50,122 nt of DNA from an uncultured Eubacteriales bacterium. Its GTDB lineage: Bacteria; Bacillota; Clostridia; Oscillospirales; Oscillospiraceae. Location: the NCBI GenBank assembly GCA_900544975.1, contig UQXI01000021.1:1-50122 (forward strand). Reading direction: 5' to 3'. The position numbers and the translations under genes were made by a program. The notes beneath the pieces are model-generated. The model searched no databases, had not been told where the DNA came from, and was given only the letters and a program-made list of their open reading frames with translations. Shown here piece by piece: positions 14,284 to 20,910 of this stretch; the first letter of the stretch is position 1; each line of letters begins with the position of its first letter.

Positions 14284-14565
14284 ATGGCACAAGGGGAGGA
14301 CCGGGGGCTGCAGCAGCCCCACAAGCTGAGCTTAGACGAACGAAAAAAGCTCACCGTCTCCGGCGTTGCGGAGGTTGTGAGCTTTGAGGAAAACGCCGTG
14401 GTCCTCCGGACCAGCCGGGGGACCCTTTTGGTGCGGGGCCAAGACCTGCACCTCAAGACCTTATCTCTGGATGGGGGACAGGTTGCTGTAGACGGGACCG
14501 TCACAGCGCTCATTTACGAGGAGCCCCGGCGGGAAGGCGGATTTTTCTCCCGCCTCTTCGGCTGA
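14284..14565 (+). CDS. yabP: Sporulation protein YabP
   Basis: A 93-residue protein matching YabP (PHKLSLDERKKLTVSGVAEVVSFEENAVVLRTSRGTLLVRGQDLHLKTLSL), needed with YabQ for spore coat/cortex assembly around the forespore. GGAGG 8 bases before the ATG at 14284 sets the start; a TTG six bases earlier is in frame but less well placed. The stop overlaps the yabQ start (TGATG), so the two are coupled. Presence is good evidence that the organism forms endospores or recently did. Confidence 0.93.
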   Translation: MAQGEDRGLQQPHKLSLDERKKLTVSGVAEVVSFEENAVVLRTSRGTLLVRGQDLHLKTLSLDGGQVAVDGTVTALIYEEPRREGGFFSRLFG

Positions 14566-15230
14566 TGGCCCCGGCAGTGGCCGAGCAGGCCCGTTGGTTT
14601 CTCTGGGCCCTGGCTCTGGGGGCAGGGCTGGGCCTGGCGTATGACTGCCTGCGGGAGCTGCGTCGGCAGTGCCCCCAGACCACGGTTCCGGCGGACCTGG
14701 CCTTTCTGGCCCTGGCCGTTTTCACATTGGCATACCTGGGACTGGCTCTGTGCCACGGCCAGCTGCAGCTGTTTCAGCTCGTGGGTCTGGCCGCCGGCGC
14801 AAGCGGGTACGGCCTCTCCCTGTCCAGACTTTGCCGGCGGGCCTTTCGTTGGTTCTGGAAGGCAGTGGGAACGGTCTTGGAAATGATCGGGCGTCCTATT
14901 TGGGCTTTGGCGAAAAAAGTCAAAAAATTCTTAAAATTTCTCTTTTCAACTGGGCGGAAATGGGTTACAATATTCGGTAATAGACGCCGTAAAAACGTGC
15001 GCGGCGCCCACTCTGGAGGGAGACGACATGAAGCTACCCGTGAAATTCCGCAGATCCTCCTTGCTGACGAAGGTAGTGGTTCTGCTGGTGGTGGTGTCCG
15101 CTACTGTTATCCTGGTATCTCAGCGGAGCCAGATTCGGAGCAACCAGGCACAGTATCAGGAGCTGGCCGGCGAGGCCGCCGGGCTGCAGCAGGAAAATCA
15201 AAATCTTCGGTCAGACATCGAAGGGCTTGA
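14565..15230 (+). CDS. yabQ: Spore cortex biosynthesis protein YabQ, with overrun into divIC
   Basis: The N-terminal ~130 residues are YabQ-like: helices (ARWFLWALALGAGLGLAYDCLRELRR, LAFLALAVFTLAYLGLALC, LFQLVGLAAGASGYGLSLS) and a basic stretch (RPIWALAKKVKKFLKFLF). YabQ localises to the forespore membrane and is required for cortex formation. Oddly the frame does not stop near 15000 but continues to 15230, overlapping divIC by 203 bases in a different frame. The last ~65 residues (Gly/Ala/Arg-rich) look like a by-product of the divIC sequence. The natural stop seems to have been lost, or the tail is tolerated. Confidence 0.85.
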   Translation: MAPAVAEQARWFLWALALGAGLGLAYDCLRELRRQCPQTTVPADLAFLALAVFTLAYLGLALCHGQLQLFQLVGLAAGASGYGLSLSRLCRRAFRWFWKAVGTVLEMIGRPIWALAKKVKKFLKFLFSTGRKWVTIFGNRRRKNVRGAHSGGRRHEATREIPQILLADEGSGSAGGGVRYCYPGISAEPDSEQPGTVSGAGRRGRRAAAGKSKSSVRHRRA

Positions 15231-15318
15231 TTCCGATGAGAGCGTGAAGAAAATTGCCCGGGATAAGCTGGGCCTGGTGGGGAATGGGGAAATTATCTTT
15301 TCCGACGTGGGGGAATAA
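15028..15318 (+). CDS. divIC: Septum formation initiator DivIC/FtsB-like protein
   Basis: A 96-residue bitopic protein: short basic cytoplasmic start, one membrane helix (VVVLLVVVSATVILVSQRSQI), then a coiled coil (QAQYQELAGEAAGLQQENQNLRSDIEGL) and the family ending SVKKIARDKLGLVGNGEIIF. DivIC/FtsB links FtsL and the divisome in septum formation. GGGAGA before the ATG at 15028 is convincing. It sits in the conserved order yabP-yabQ-divIC-yabR of endospore formers. Confidence 0.93.
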   Translation: MKLPVKFRRSSLLTKVVVLLVVVSATVILVSQRSQIRSNQAQYQELAGEAAGLQQENQNLRSDIEGLDSDESVKKIARDKLGLVGNGEIIFSDVGE

Positions 15319-15383
15319 CCGGCCGGAAGCCGGACCCGTAGGAAGCAGCGTCTGTATTTTCTGAGGAGGACGAATTTCACAGT

Positions 15384-15842
15384 ATGGATTTGACAGTTGG
15401 AGCCATCATCGAAGGTAAGGTCAAGAGCATCACCAACTTCGGCGCGTTCATCGCCTTGCCGGAGAACAAGACAGGCATGGTACATATTTCAGAGGTGGCC
15501 AATGCCTATGTCAACGACATCCGCCAGTACCTGACGGAGGGACAGGACGTGAAGGTCATGGTCATCGCCCTGGACCCGGCAGGGAAAATCAACCTGTCCA
15601 TGAAGCGCCTGGAGCCCAAGCCCCCCGCCCAAAACCGGCAGCGGAACAACAACGACCGTCCCAAGGCGCCCCGTCCCGGCAATTCCCGCCCCCATGCCGC
15701 GACCCCTACCCAGGCAACCGTGGCCAAGTCCTCCGATCAGATCTTTGAGGAGCGGCTGAAGCAGTTTATGTCTGAATCCGACAGTAAGATTTCCTCCTTG
15801 CGTCAGTACTCAGACCATCGCACCAAAAGCCGCCGGCGGTAG
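15384..15842 (+). CDS. yabR: S1 RNA-binding domain protein YabR
   Basis: A 152-residue protein with one S1 domain (residues 1-75: GAIIEGKVKSITNFGAFIALPENKTGMVHISEV, DVKVMVIALDPAGKINLSMKRL). A long basic, Pro/Asn-rich and probably disordered linker follows, then a short helical end (SSDQIFEERLKQFMSESDSKISSLRQ). It matches YabR of Bacillus, which binds RNA/ribosomes; its precise task is not settled. AGGAGG lies 14 bases before the ATG, a long gap, but no other start is in frame. In many relatives spoIIE follows; here an SDR gene does. Confidence 0.9.
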   Translation: MDLTVGAIIEGKVKSITNFGAFIALPENKTGMVHISEVANAYVNDIRQYLTEGQDVKVMVIALDPAGKINLSMKRLEPKPPAQNRQRNNNDRPKAPRPGNSRPHAATPTQATVAKSSDQIFEERLKQFMSESDSKISSLRQYSDHRTKSRRR

Positions 15843-15886
15843 GCAATCACATGAAACACAACTGGACCTGCTGCAAAGGCGGGCGA

Positions 15887-15949
15887 GTCAAGTTTCTCCC
15901 CATCAGACATTGCGCCAAACTTGACGTGACACGCAATGTCCCTGGGGAG
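15887..15949 (+). promoter_or_regulatory. Dense set of crossing inverted repeats before the SDR gene
   Basis: Three perfect dyads interlock: GTCAAGTTT (15887-15895) with AAACTTGAC (15917-15925), ACATTGCG (15907-15914) with CGCAATGT (15932-15939), and CTCCCC (15896-15901) with GGGGAG (15944-15949). The first two cross, so in RNA they form either a pseudoknot or two exclusive folds. The ribosome site of the SDR follows about 40 bases later. I do not recognise a known riboswitch. It could also be a pair of overlapping protein operators. Confidence 0.5.
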
Positions 15950-16002
15950 CCCCCTTGACCGCTCCGCACTGCGGCAGGTCCTTCGTATGGGAGGAACCAT
16001 AT

Positions 16003-16704
16003 ATGGCGTCGGTTTTGATTACCGGTGGTTCCCGGGGGATTGGCGCGGCAGCTGTCCGGGCCTTTGCCGCCCGGGGAGATCGGGTGACCTTTCTCTACGA
16101 AAAACATCACGCCGCTGCCCAGGCCGTGGCCGCAGAGACCGGTGCGACCGCCATCTGCGCCGATGTTGCCGATGAGGCCGCCGTGGCGGCGGCCTTTGCC
16201 GGGCTGGAAGAGCTGGACGTGCTCATCAACAACGCCGGAATCTGTCACTACGGCCTTCTTTCCCAGACGCCCCAGGCCGTTTGGGACCGGATCTTTGCGG
16301 TGAATGTGCGAGGCGCTTACCTCTGCACCAATGCCGCCATGCCCCTGTTCCTGAAGCGGCACAGGGGCGCCATCATCAACGTGTCCAGCATGTGGGGCCA
16401 GGTGGGCGCCTCCTGCGAGGCGGCCTATTCCGCCTCCAAAGGCGCCATTTTGGCCCTGACCAAAGCCCTGGCCAAGGAGCTTGGCCCTTCCGGCATCCGG
16501 GTCAACGCCGTGGCCCCCGGCGTCATCCTCACCGATATGGTGGCCCACGTGGATCCGGAGGTGCTGGACTCCCTCCGGGAGGAAACCCCTCTGGAGCGCA
16601 ACGGGCGGCCGGAGGACGTGGCAAACGCCATGGTCTATCTGGCTGGGGCCGAATTCATCACAGGACAAATCCTGCCGGTGAACGGCGGGTTCGTCATTAC
16701 ATGA
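16003..16704 (+). CDS. SDR family oxidoreductase (FabG-like)
   Basis: A 233-residue short-chain dehydrogenase/reductase. The Rossmann motif TGGSRGIG (residues 7-14), NNAG (76-79), catalytic Ser129 in NVSS and Tyr142/Lys146 in YSASKG are all present, followed by PGVILTDM and the C-terminal GQILPVNGG. It resembles 3-oxoacyl-ACP reductase, but this subgroup is often involved in other carbonyl reductions and substrate is not clear. GGGAGGAA precedes the ATG at 16003. It is 26 bases upstream of rpiB, likely one transcript, so a sugar or polyol substrate is possible. Confidence 0.92.
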   Translation: MASVLITGGSRGIGAAAVRAFAARGDRVTFLYEKHHAAAQAVAAETGATAICADVADEAAVAAAFAGLEELDVLINNAGICHYGLLSQTPQAVWDRIFAVNVRGAYLCTNAAMPLFLKRHRGAIINVSSMWGQVGASCEAAYSASKGAILALTKALAKELGPSGIRVNAVAPGVILTDMVAHVDPEVLDSLREETPLERNGRPEDVANAMVYLAGAEFITGQILPVNGGFVIT

Positions 16705-16730
16705 TATCAACTACACAGGAGGAACAAGCC

Positions 16731-17165
16731 ATGAACATTTCCCTGGCATGCGACCACGGCGGACTGGCCCTGAAGCAGGCAGTCAAGCAGCATTTGGAGA
16801 AGCTGGGACACCAGGTGGAGGATTTCGGCACCCATACCTCGGACAGCTGCGATTACTCCGACTTTGCCGCACCGGCGGCACAAGCCGTGGCCCAGGGGCG
16901 CTGCGAGCGGGGCATCGTCATCTGTACCACCGGCATCGGGGTGTCCATCACCGCCAACAAGATCCATGGAATCCGCTGCGCCCTGCTGTCCGACCTCATG
17001 AGCGCACGTCTGACCCGGCAGCACAACGACGCCAACATGATGGCCCTGGGCGCCGGCGTTGTGGGGGAGAAGCTGGCCCTGGAAATGGTGGACCTCTTCC
17101 TCACCACCCCCTTCGAAGGCGGCCGCCACGCCCGCCGGGTGGACAAGGTAATGGCGTTGGAGTAA
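16731..17165 (+). CDS. rpiB: Ribose-5-phosphate isomerase B
   Basis: A 144-residue RpiB/LacAB enzyme that interconverts ribose-5-phosphate and ribulose-5-phosphate in the pentose phosphate pathway. The N-terminal ACDHGG motif, catalytic Cys65 in ICTTGIGVSITANK and His98 in RLTRQHNDANMM match RpiB, as does the end GGRHARRVDKV. AGGAGGAAC lies just upstream. Length is typical. Allose-6-phosphate isomerase activity is possible in this family. Confidence 0.96.
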   Translation: MNISLACDHGGLALKQAVKQHLEKLGHQVEDFGTHTSDSCDYSDFAAPAAQAVAQGRCERGIVICTTGIGVSITANKIHGIRCALLSDLMSARLTRQHNDANMMALGAGVVGEKLALEMVDLFLTTPFEGGRHARRVDKVMALE

Positions 17166-17311
17166 CGCAAGCCGTCCACACAACTATAAGGGCTACATCT
17201 GCAACGTAGCTTCGCCGCTTCCTCTCGCTGTGGGGTCAAGCCCTGACTGGTCTTTCGGACTGTTTGGATGTATTGACTCCATGGTTCTGTTGCAAAGGAA
17301 ACTTTGATATA
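17166..17311. other. Intergenic segment with no recognised gene
   Basis: After rpiB there are about 145 bases with no good frame, no T-tailed hairpin and no known RNA motif. Composition drops toward A/T to the right, where the small-ORF region begins. Fragmentary insertion-sequence remains are possible but I cannot show it. Confidence 0.3.
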
Positions 17312-17361
17312 CTCCCCCTAAAGGAGACAGTGAAACGCAAAACTGTCAACGATAGGGGGAG
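17312..17361 (+). promoter_or_regulatory. Large hairpin that buries a ribosome binding site
   Basis: Outer arms CTCCCCCT (17312-17319) and AGGGGGAG (17354-17361) pair perfectly. Inside them GACAGT (17326-17331) pairs with ACTGTC (17342-17347) around a 10-base loop. The right outer arm is the Shine-Dalgarno sequence of the 32-residue ORF at 17369, so folding would shut translation. No known riboswitch was recognised. Confidence 0.6.
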
Positions 17362-17368
17362 ATATTTT

Positions 17369-17467
17369 ATGTCCAAAAAGAGCCGCACAGAGGAGTACAA
17401 CAGGCACATAAAACTTACCCTTTTTTCGCTAATGTGCTTGACAATGATAGGAAATATGCTATACTAA
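17369..17467 (+). CDS. Putative 32-residue small protein
   Basis: MSKKSRTEEYNRHIKL then a hydrophobic stretch (TLFSLMCLTMIGNMLY) ending at a TAA. AGGGGGAG stands 7 bases before the ATG and is sequestered by a hairpin. The basic N-terminus plus one possible membrane helix recalls type I toxin or small membrane peptides. The 3' end also carries a promoter, so this could alternatively be leader RNA. I do not recognise a family. Confidence 0.35.
   Translation: MSKKSRTEEYNRHIKLTLFSLMCLTMIGNMLY
17438..17465 (+). promoter_or_regulatory. Promoter inside the small ORF, reading toward the amidase gene
   Basis: TTGACA (17438-17443) and TATACT (17460-17465), 16 bases apart, with ATGC before the -10. 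This could start the transcript of the amidase_6 and lipoprotein genes with a leader of about 310 bases. Confidence 0.7.
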
Positions 17468-17649
17468 TAGCAAACAACACCCATATTCTGGAAAGTGGTG
17501 GTCCAACGACTTCCAAAACGCAAAAGTAAACTTCTTGTTTTTGCCACAAGTACGTTTTTTCTTATTTCATCCATCAGCCGTGAACACAAGCATTGTAACG
17601 ACCCATTCCATGTTTGGATCACGTTCTTTGGAGGGAGGGGGTGATTCCA

Positions 17650-17721
17650 ATGAGCCGGTATGTGATCCCGCGGGGAGCGGATTTGCTGGCTTTGGCCCGC
17701 GACTCAGAGCTGCCCGGCTGA
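17650..17721 (+). CDS. Putative 23-residue leader peptide
   Basis: MSRYVIPRGADLLALARDSELPG, stop at 17719-17721. GGAGG, AGGGGG and GGTGAT before the ATG make a strong ribosome site, unusual for chance. It lies in the leader of the amidase gene, 63 bases before that start. It could be a translated leader or a random ORF; no family is recognised. Confidence 0.35.
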   Translation: MSRYVIPRGADLLALARDSELPG

Positions 17722-17784
17722 ATCGTGGCATAGCCAGGTATGATCTATTTGGTATGGGCACATCACCAAACAGGAGGTACTAAA

Positions 17785-19494
17785 ATGAAGCTGCTCAAAA
17801 AGTCATTTGCTTGGATCCTTGTCCTATGTATCTGTGTTTCTCTTTCCCCCGGTGGCGTGAGCGCTGCCACAAAGATCGACTCCGAACCCATGGACAACGC
17901 CTCCATCCTGGCTGACCGGGCCGTGGAGTATGTGACCCGATATGTGGAAAATGCCTACCTTTACGAGGATCATGACTTGGCCGTTGGCACCATCCGGTCC
18001 GTTGCCGCATATACTGACCATGCAGCTATCAGCGGACAGGAGCGCCTCAGTTTGAACGGGGAAACCTTCTCTGTGGCAGAGCTGTGCAAACATGTCCGCG
18101 GCTTTGAAGACATGGCGACATACTACCGCTACACCCGCTCTGCACAGAATATCACGCGGCACCACTTCACCCTCGCCACCACCGTGCTGGATACGGAGAT
18201 CGGCGCCGACTACGCAACCGTACAGCTGTACGCCCATATTACTTTCCAGTATGAGGAAGACGGCGAAACCACCGAATGCGGAGACCGGTACGAGGTGAAA
18301 TTCGGAAACGTCCATGGCGTCTGGTGCATCGTAGACATCGTATCCGAAGAGATGATCGCCTACGGCATGACCCCGGACTCCTTTGACCTCGCCGCCTCCC
18401 TTGCACAGTTCGACCGCCTCCAAAAGCAAGACCCGGTGGTCCAAACGGTAGCGCCGGAAAACGGTGTGGAAGAAGGGGCGGAACCGGCTGCCTTGAACGA
18501 TTCGGTCAATACATACTGGTATTACAACCGGGACAATGCTGCGGCTTATGCTTATACGTACACGACAGATTCTTATACGGCAAGTAGTGGCAATAATCCG
18601 AACTTTCAGAATGACAATTTTTCGGACTATACTGAAGCTGGGGGAAACTGCCAGAACTTTGCCTCTCAGTGTGTGTGGGCAGGTTTAGGCGGAAGCGATA
18701 CTTCCGATGATATTAATAACTTAAAGTTTCCGATGGATGCCAACGGTGACAATGTATGGTATGGTAATGGTTTATGGCAAGCAAATAAGTATTGGACAAA
18801 TACTCAATGGTTTGATGATTATGTAAGTGCCTCAGCAAAAGAAAAAATCGGAACACGCATGAGTGCCAATACGTACATCTTGCCTGCAGGCCAGAATTTT
18901 TCCAGCATTTCCAACGCATCTACTCGCCTATTAGGTGCTGTATTTCATGTTTATGGAAATGGCACAAATCACGGTCACGCGATTGTAGCCACTGGTGTAA
19001 CGGGAGTTGGATTTAGCAATATTACATTCTGCGCCAATTCCCCCATGCGAAAAGCAGCAAAACTTTCAGACTACAGCCAATTTATTTCACACTCCATCCG
19101 TGTTATCATTCCATCAGCGATGATTCGGAGCAAAGTCTGTAGCAGCTCCGGTCATACCTATGCCTCTTCCTCTACTGGTACCTCTTGCTATTGCACCAGG
19201 TGCGGTGAATGCAAACTGACCATTACGGGCTCACTACTGAAGCCCTTGAAAGCAGGAACTACAAAGGCAATCACCGGAACAGCCAATGTGAAATGCTTCC
19301 GTATCGCCATCGGTGTTACAAAGCCTAGTGGATATACTTCCTGGTATGAGTTTACCAACACGTCCAGCGCAACAGTGAACTATACTTTCAGTGAGCGTGG
19401 CCTGTACACCGTGGTGGTGGCAGCGCGGGACGTGGCCACTACAGAAGCCCATAGCTGTAAAGAAACCCATACCTTCAAAATCAGGATCTATTGA
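17785..19494 (+). CDS. Secreted amidase domain (Amidase_6) protein
   Basis: A 569-residue exported protein with a signal peptide (KKSFAWILVLCICVSLSPGGVSA). Residues ~25-230 form an alpha/beta domain common at the front of such proteins. The Amidase_6 domain follows (YYNRDNAAAYAYTYT...NPNFQNDNF, GGNCQNFASQCVWAGLGG with the putative catalytic Cys, and NHGHAIVATGV with the His). A short CxxC segment (TSCYCTRCGECK) and a C-terminal Ig-like beta domain end the protein. The family is thought to act on peptide or cell-wall amide bonds. AGGAGGT precedes the ATG at 17785. From about 18540 onward the DNA becomes clearly A/T-richer than the first third, suggesting a mosaic or acquired gene. Confidence 0.82.
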   Translation: MKLLKKSFAWILVLCICVSLSPGGVSAATKIDSEPMDNASILADRAVEYVTRYVENAYLYEDHDLAVGTIRSVAAYTDHAAISGQERLSLNGETFSVAELCKHVRGFEDMATYYRYTRSAQNITRHHFTLATTVLDTEIGADYATVQLYAHITFQYEEDGETTECGDRYEVKFGNVHGVWCIVDIVSEEMIAYGMTPDSFDLAASLAQFDRLQKQDPVVQTVAPENGVEEGAEPAALNDSVNTYWYYNRDNAAAYAYTYTTDSYTASSGNNPNFQNDNFSDYTEAGGNCQNFASQCVWAGLGGSDTSDDINNLKFPMDANGDNVWYGNGLWQANKYWTNTQWFDDYVSASAKEKIGTRMSANTYILPAGQNFSSISNASTRLLGAVFHVYGNGTNHGHAIVATGVTGVGFSNITFCANSPMRKAAKLSDYSQFISHSIRVIIPSAMIRSKVCSSSGHTYASSSTGTSCYCTRCGECKLTITGSLLKPLKAGTTKAITGTANVKCFRIAIGVTKPSGYTSWYEFTNTSSATVNYTFSERGLYTVVVAARDVATTEAHSCKETHTFKIRIY

Positions 19495-19524
19495 TTGCAC
19501 CATTTGGTTTATGGGAGGTTTGTT

Positions 19525-20250
19525 ATGAAAAAACTTTTGCAGTTTTGTTCCCTGTCTTTGACCATCGTGATGTTCGCATCTCTGTGCGCATGCAATCCCC
19601 AAGGCGAGCCCTACCCATCGGATGAGATAATGACTTCTACTCCCACACAAACTTCTGAGCCCATGGTTTCTATTCCAGAAGAAACCAAACTCCCAACAGA
19701 AGTGCCTGTGGATAGTACTGAGCCCTACATCATCGACGATGAGAATTTTGAGGTTTACAATGAAGGCGATCAGCTTTATCACTACATTGGTCAAGACCAG
19801 ACCGTCACGGTAAAAGATATAGGTCTGGAAATCCATCTTCCAGAGGAGTGGGTTGGCCAAGTGGAAGTGATCCGAAATGCATGTCCTGAACGTACAGAAA
19901 TATATATCGCAAACATCCAACTCATGCAGGCTTATGCAGAAATGAACCATGATGAAATCCAGGAAAGCTATGGATGGTTAGATTGGATTCTACGGATATT
20001 GGCAATTCGGAAAGACGATACGGCCACGATCGAAGAATTTGATCAGAGCGAGTATAAGATCTGTTTGGGGGAGAGTGAAAAGTACCGAATCTACTTCTCG
20101 TGTACAGATATGCACTATATGGACTGCGAAACATTCCTCACGTGCCGCACGAATATGATCCACAACCAAGGCCAGGAATATTATGACAATCTAGTAGGAG
20201 ACCTGACCTGCACTGTGGAGCAAGCAAAGGAAATTCTCAAGATCATATAA
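19525..20250 (+). CDS. Putative lipoprotein of unknown function
   Basis: A 241-residue protein with a lipoprotein signal (FCSLSLTIVMFASLCACN, lipid on the Cys), then a Thr/Pro/Glu-rich linker (STPTQTSEP, ETKLPTEVPVDSTEP) and a folded domain (TVTVKDIGLEIHLPEEWVGQVEVI...YEYYDN-like end). The domain resembles the small PsbP/LpqN-like 'LEIHLPEEW' proteins found on Clostridia surfaces, but I do not claim homology. GGGAGGTT precedes the ATG. It follows the amidase gene by 30 bases and shares its A/T-rich composition, so the two are probably one unit. Confidence 0.7.
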   Translation: MKKLLQFCSLSLTIVMFASLCACNPQGEPYPSDEIMTSTPTQTSEPMVSIPEETKLPTEVPVDSTEPYIIDDENFEVYNEGDQLYHYIGQDQTVTVKDIGLEIHLPEEWVGQVEVIRNACPERTEIYIANIQLMQAYAEMNHDEIQESYGWLDWILRILAIRKDDTATIEEFDQSEYKICLGESEKYRIYFSCTDMHYMDCETFLTCRTNMIHNQGQEYYDNLVGDLTCTVEQAKEILKII

Positions 20251-20310
20251 CCACCTGCTTTCCGTACGAAGGCACCCTCCGCCAGGGTGTAACGTATACC
20301 CACAAAATGC

Positions 20311-20342
20311 GGGGCAGTTTGCAGTCTCCTGTAAACTGCCCC
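20311..20342. terminator. Hairpin after the lipoprotein gene
   Basis: GGGGCAGTTT (20311-20320) pairs perfectly with AAACTGCCCC (20333-20342) around 12 bases. There is no T-run, so termination strength is uncertain. A smaller hairpin (ACCCT...AGGGT, about 20274-20290) precedes it. Confidence 0.5.
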
Positions 20343-20390
20343 TAGTACGCTGTAACTGCTCAAATCGGGTTACAATCAAGTCCATAGGAG

Positions 20391-20488
20391 CAACTACGTG
20401 TCCGCCCATAGCAGGCATTACAAATTCGCCGAACATAGGCAGGAAGAGCAGGGTGTTTCTGCTGAGCGGACACATAGGTCCGCCCCTA
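20391..20488 (+). repeat. REP/MITE-like element, copy 1
   Basis: About 98 bases ending in GCGGACACATAGG plus TCCGCCCCTAC, itself a hairpin. The same unit recurs in opposite orientation at 20611-20710: both share the terminal hairpin, a GGCATTAC-AATT-GC core and a GGCAGGA block in the same order. Read as protein both give related short peptides (FVMP...), a by-product of the repeat. The left end is more degraded. Confidence 0.7.
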
Positions 20489-20610
20489 CGGCAGACTTGG
20501 AGGACAGGTAGATATTGGGGGCGTATTTCTCATAGCGATTTTCCTGCTATAGATGGCAAATCTGAACTATAACACCACAGAATCTGTCTATGCACTGTGT
20601 TGATACTCAT
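20489..20610. other. Spacer between the inverted REP/MITE-like copies
   Basis: About 120 bases of A/T-rich DNA between the two inverted copies. No gene, promoter or RNA was recognised. Confidence 0.3.
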
Positions 20611-20710
20611 CGTAGGGGCGGACCTATGTGTCCGCCCGGCGGAAACATCCCATATCTCCTGCCCATCTTTTGCAAATTCGTAATGCCTACCATAAACGGA
20701 TACATCAGTC
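20611..20710 (-). repeat. REP/MITE-like element, copy 2 (inverted)
   Basis: Begins GTAGGGGCGGACC and TATGTGTCCGCCC, an 8-bp perfect hairpin, and runs inverted relative to copy 1 with roughly three-quarters identity by eye. The same GTAGGG...CGG architecture appears in a different sequence version at 26367-26461. Confidence 0.7.
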
Positions 20711-20808
20711 CGCCTATAAGACGCCATCACAACGCAGGGCATAAACAAATCTATTTCAAAACACAGGTTGCCGACTGATTTCCAAATGTGCAACGGAGGC
20801 GCGTGAAA

Positions 20809-20845
20809 GCAGGCACCTATGTGCTCCGGCCTGCAGCGCTTTTTT
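20809..20845 (+). terminator. T-tailed hairpin upstream of the M23 gene
   Basis: GCAGGCAC (20809-20816) pairs with GTGC (20821-20824) and with GCCTGC (20829-20834) alternatives, followed by six T at 20840-20845. It stops transcription entering from the repeat region; the M23 gene starts 65 bases later. Confidence 0.6.
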
Positions 20846-20910
20846 GTTTGCAAAAATTTCCTGGCATAGAGCTTCCGCCGCTTCACACAATACCACGGAG
20901 GTGGTTTTGT

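Noticed and set aside
17166..17311. tRNA, SRP RNA or other stable RNA after rpiB
   Set aside because: No TPsiC-like GGTTCGA motif, no cloverleaf and no known RNA signature were found.
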